Source of the DNA: Pyrenophora tritici-repentis
Lineage: Eukaryota; Ascomycota; Dothideomycetes; Pleosporales; Pleosporaceae
Assembly: GCF_003171515.1 (NCBI RefSeq)
Contig: NC_089393.1
Coordinates: forward strand, 2,914,001 to 2,978,000
Direction of reading: 5' to 3'
DNA: 64,000 nt
How positions within the stretch are numbered: position 1 is the stretch's first letter; every line of letters starts with the position of its first letter. A model generated the notes under the pieces. The model was not told where the DNA came from and made no database searches. It saw nothing but the letters and a program-made list of their open reading frames with translations. Below, piece by piece: positions 63,698 through 64,000 of the stretch. The translations under genes were made by a program, and so were the position numbers.

Positions 63698-64000
63698 TAG
63701 GTTTGGTTTGGTTGGGTGGGTGGGTGGTGGAATGATGATTAGTAATGTAGATGTGTATGTTAGTTACTGTATCTTTTAGTAGTTAATTGTTTTGGCAATA
63801 TTTGGGTGACATGACATGACTCCGTACCTCCAATACTTCTACCATATGGGAGACAAGGGGATAAAGAGACCATGTCACCATCAATGGATCGGGCCTGGTA
63901 GCACTCTCTCGACAAGGGTATTGTGTACGCAGACAAAGAAATACTCGACCATCAAGGAACCAACCACACAATGTCACTATCAAATCACATACAGAAACTT
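63698..64000. other. window edge, nothing supported
   Basis: No coding signal; presumed upstream region of the acidic protein gene. Confidence 0.35.

Noticed and set aside
1..64000. CRISPR arrays, bacterial operons, rRNA genes
   Set aside because: None seen; the sequence is fungal nuclear DNA with spliceosomal introns.

Overview
The window is nuclear DNA of a filamentous ascomycete. The genes carry short introns (about 45-60 bp) with GTAAGT-like donors and CTAAC/GCTGAC-like branch sites. Gene content includes HET and NLR proteins, Zn2Cys6 regulators, UstYa-family proteins, a GH6 cellulase and Mid1. Dead transposons are full of TAG stops, as expected after repeat-induced point mutation (RIP). 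Together this suggests a plant-associated Dothideomycete, most likely Pleosporales (Pyrenophora-like). That assignment is inference; no marker gene was compared.

Layout. 1-8.2 kb: a weak hypothetical gene, a large kinase/NB-ARC/TPR-like receptor gene with a C-terminal membrane segment, and a broken HET gene. 8.2-25 kb: a nested transposon island. It holds two dead Fot1/pogo elements, an intact Fot1-like element with 48-bp TIRs, a dead hAT element cut in two, several solo LTRs and MITEs, a candidate small secreted cysteine-rich protein, and two near-identical 2.6-kb hAT-type elements in inverted orientation. Each of these two carries an intact histone H3-like gene. Their 8-bp target duplications are exchanged between the copies, so the 2.9 kb between them has been inverted by recombination. 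25.5-36 kb: a possible small secreted protein, then a PrpF-family isomerase, a Zn2Cys6 regulator, a mitochondrial tricarboxylate carrier and an MFS anion transporter, then a secreted beta-lactamase-like hydrolase. The four middle genes resemble part of the Ustilago trans-aconitate/itaconate cluster. 36-48 kb: ordinary genes (small membrane protein, PXB/DUF3818 protein, membrane-anchored unknown, DUF3468-type regulator-like protein, small unknown). 48.9-55.8 kb: a candidate RiPP-like secondary-metabolite cluster. It has an AflR-type Zn2Cys6 regulator, three related double-HxxHC membrane proteins, a tiny secreted peptide and a divergent six-exon UstYa/DUF3328 gene. 57-64 kb: mid1, a GH6 cellulase and an acidic unknown.

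The strongest unusual signals are the histone-carrying element pair with its inversion, the near-identical TTATCACAG-containing introns shared by two unrelated genes inside that element, the UstYa-type cluster with a candidate precursor, and the aconitate-like cluster. Intron positions were chosen by hand from splice consensus and frame. For each multi-exon call the exon lengths sum to a multiple of three.
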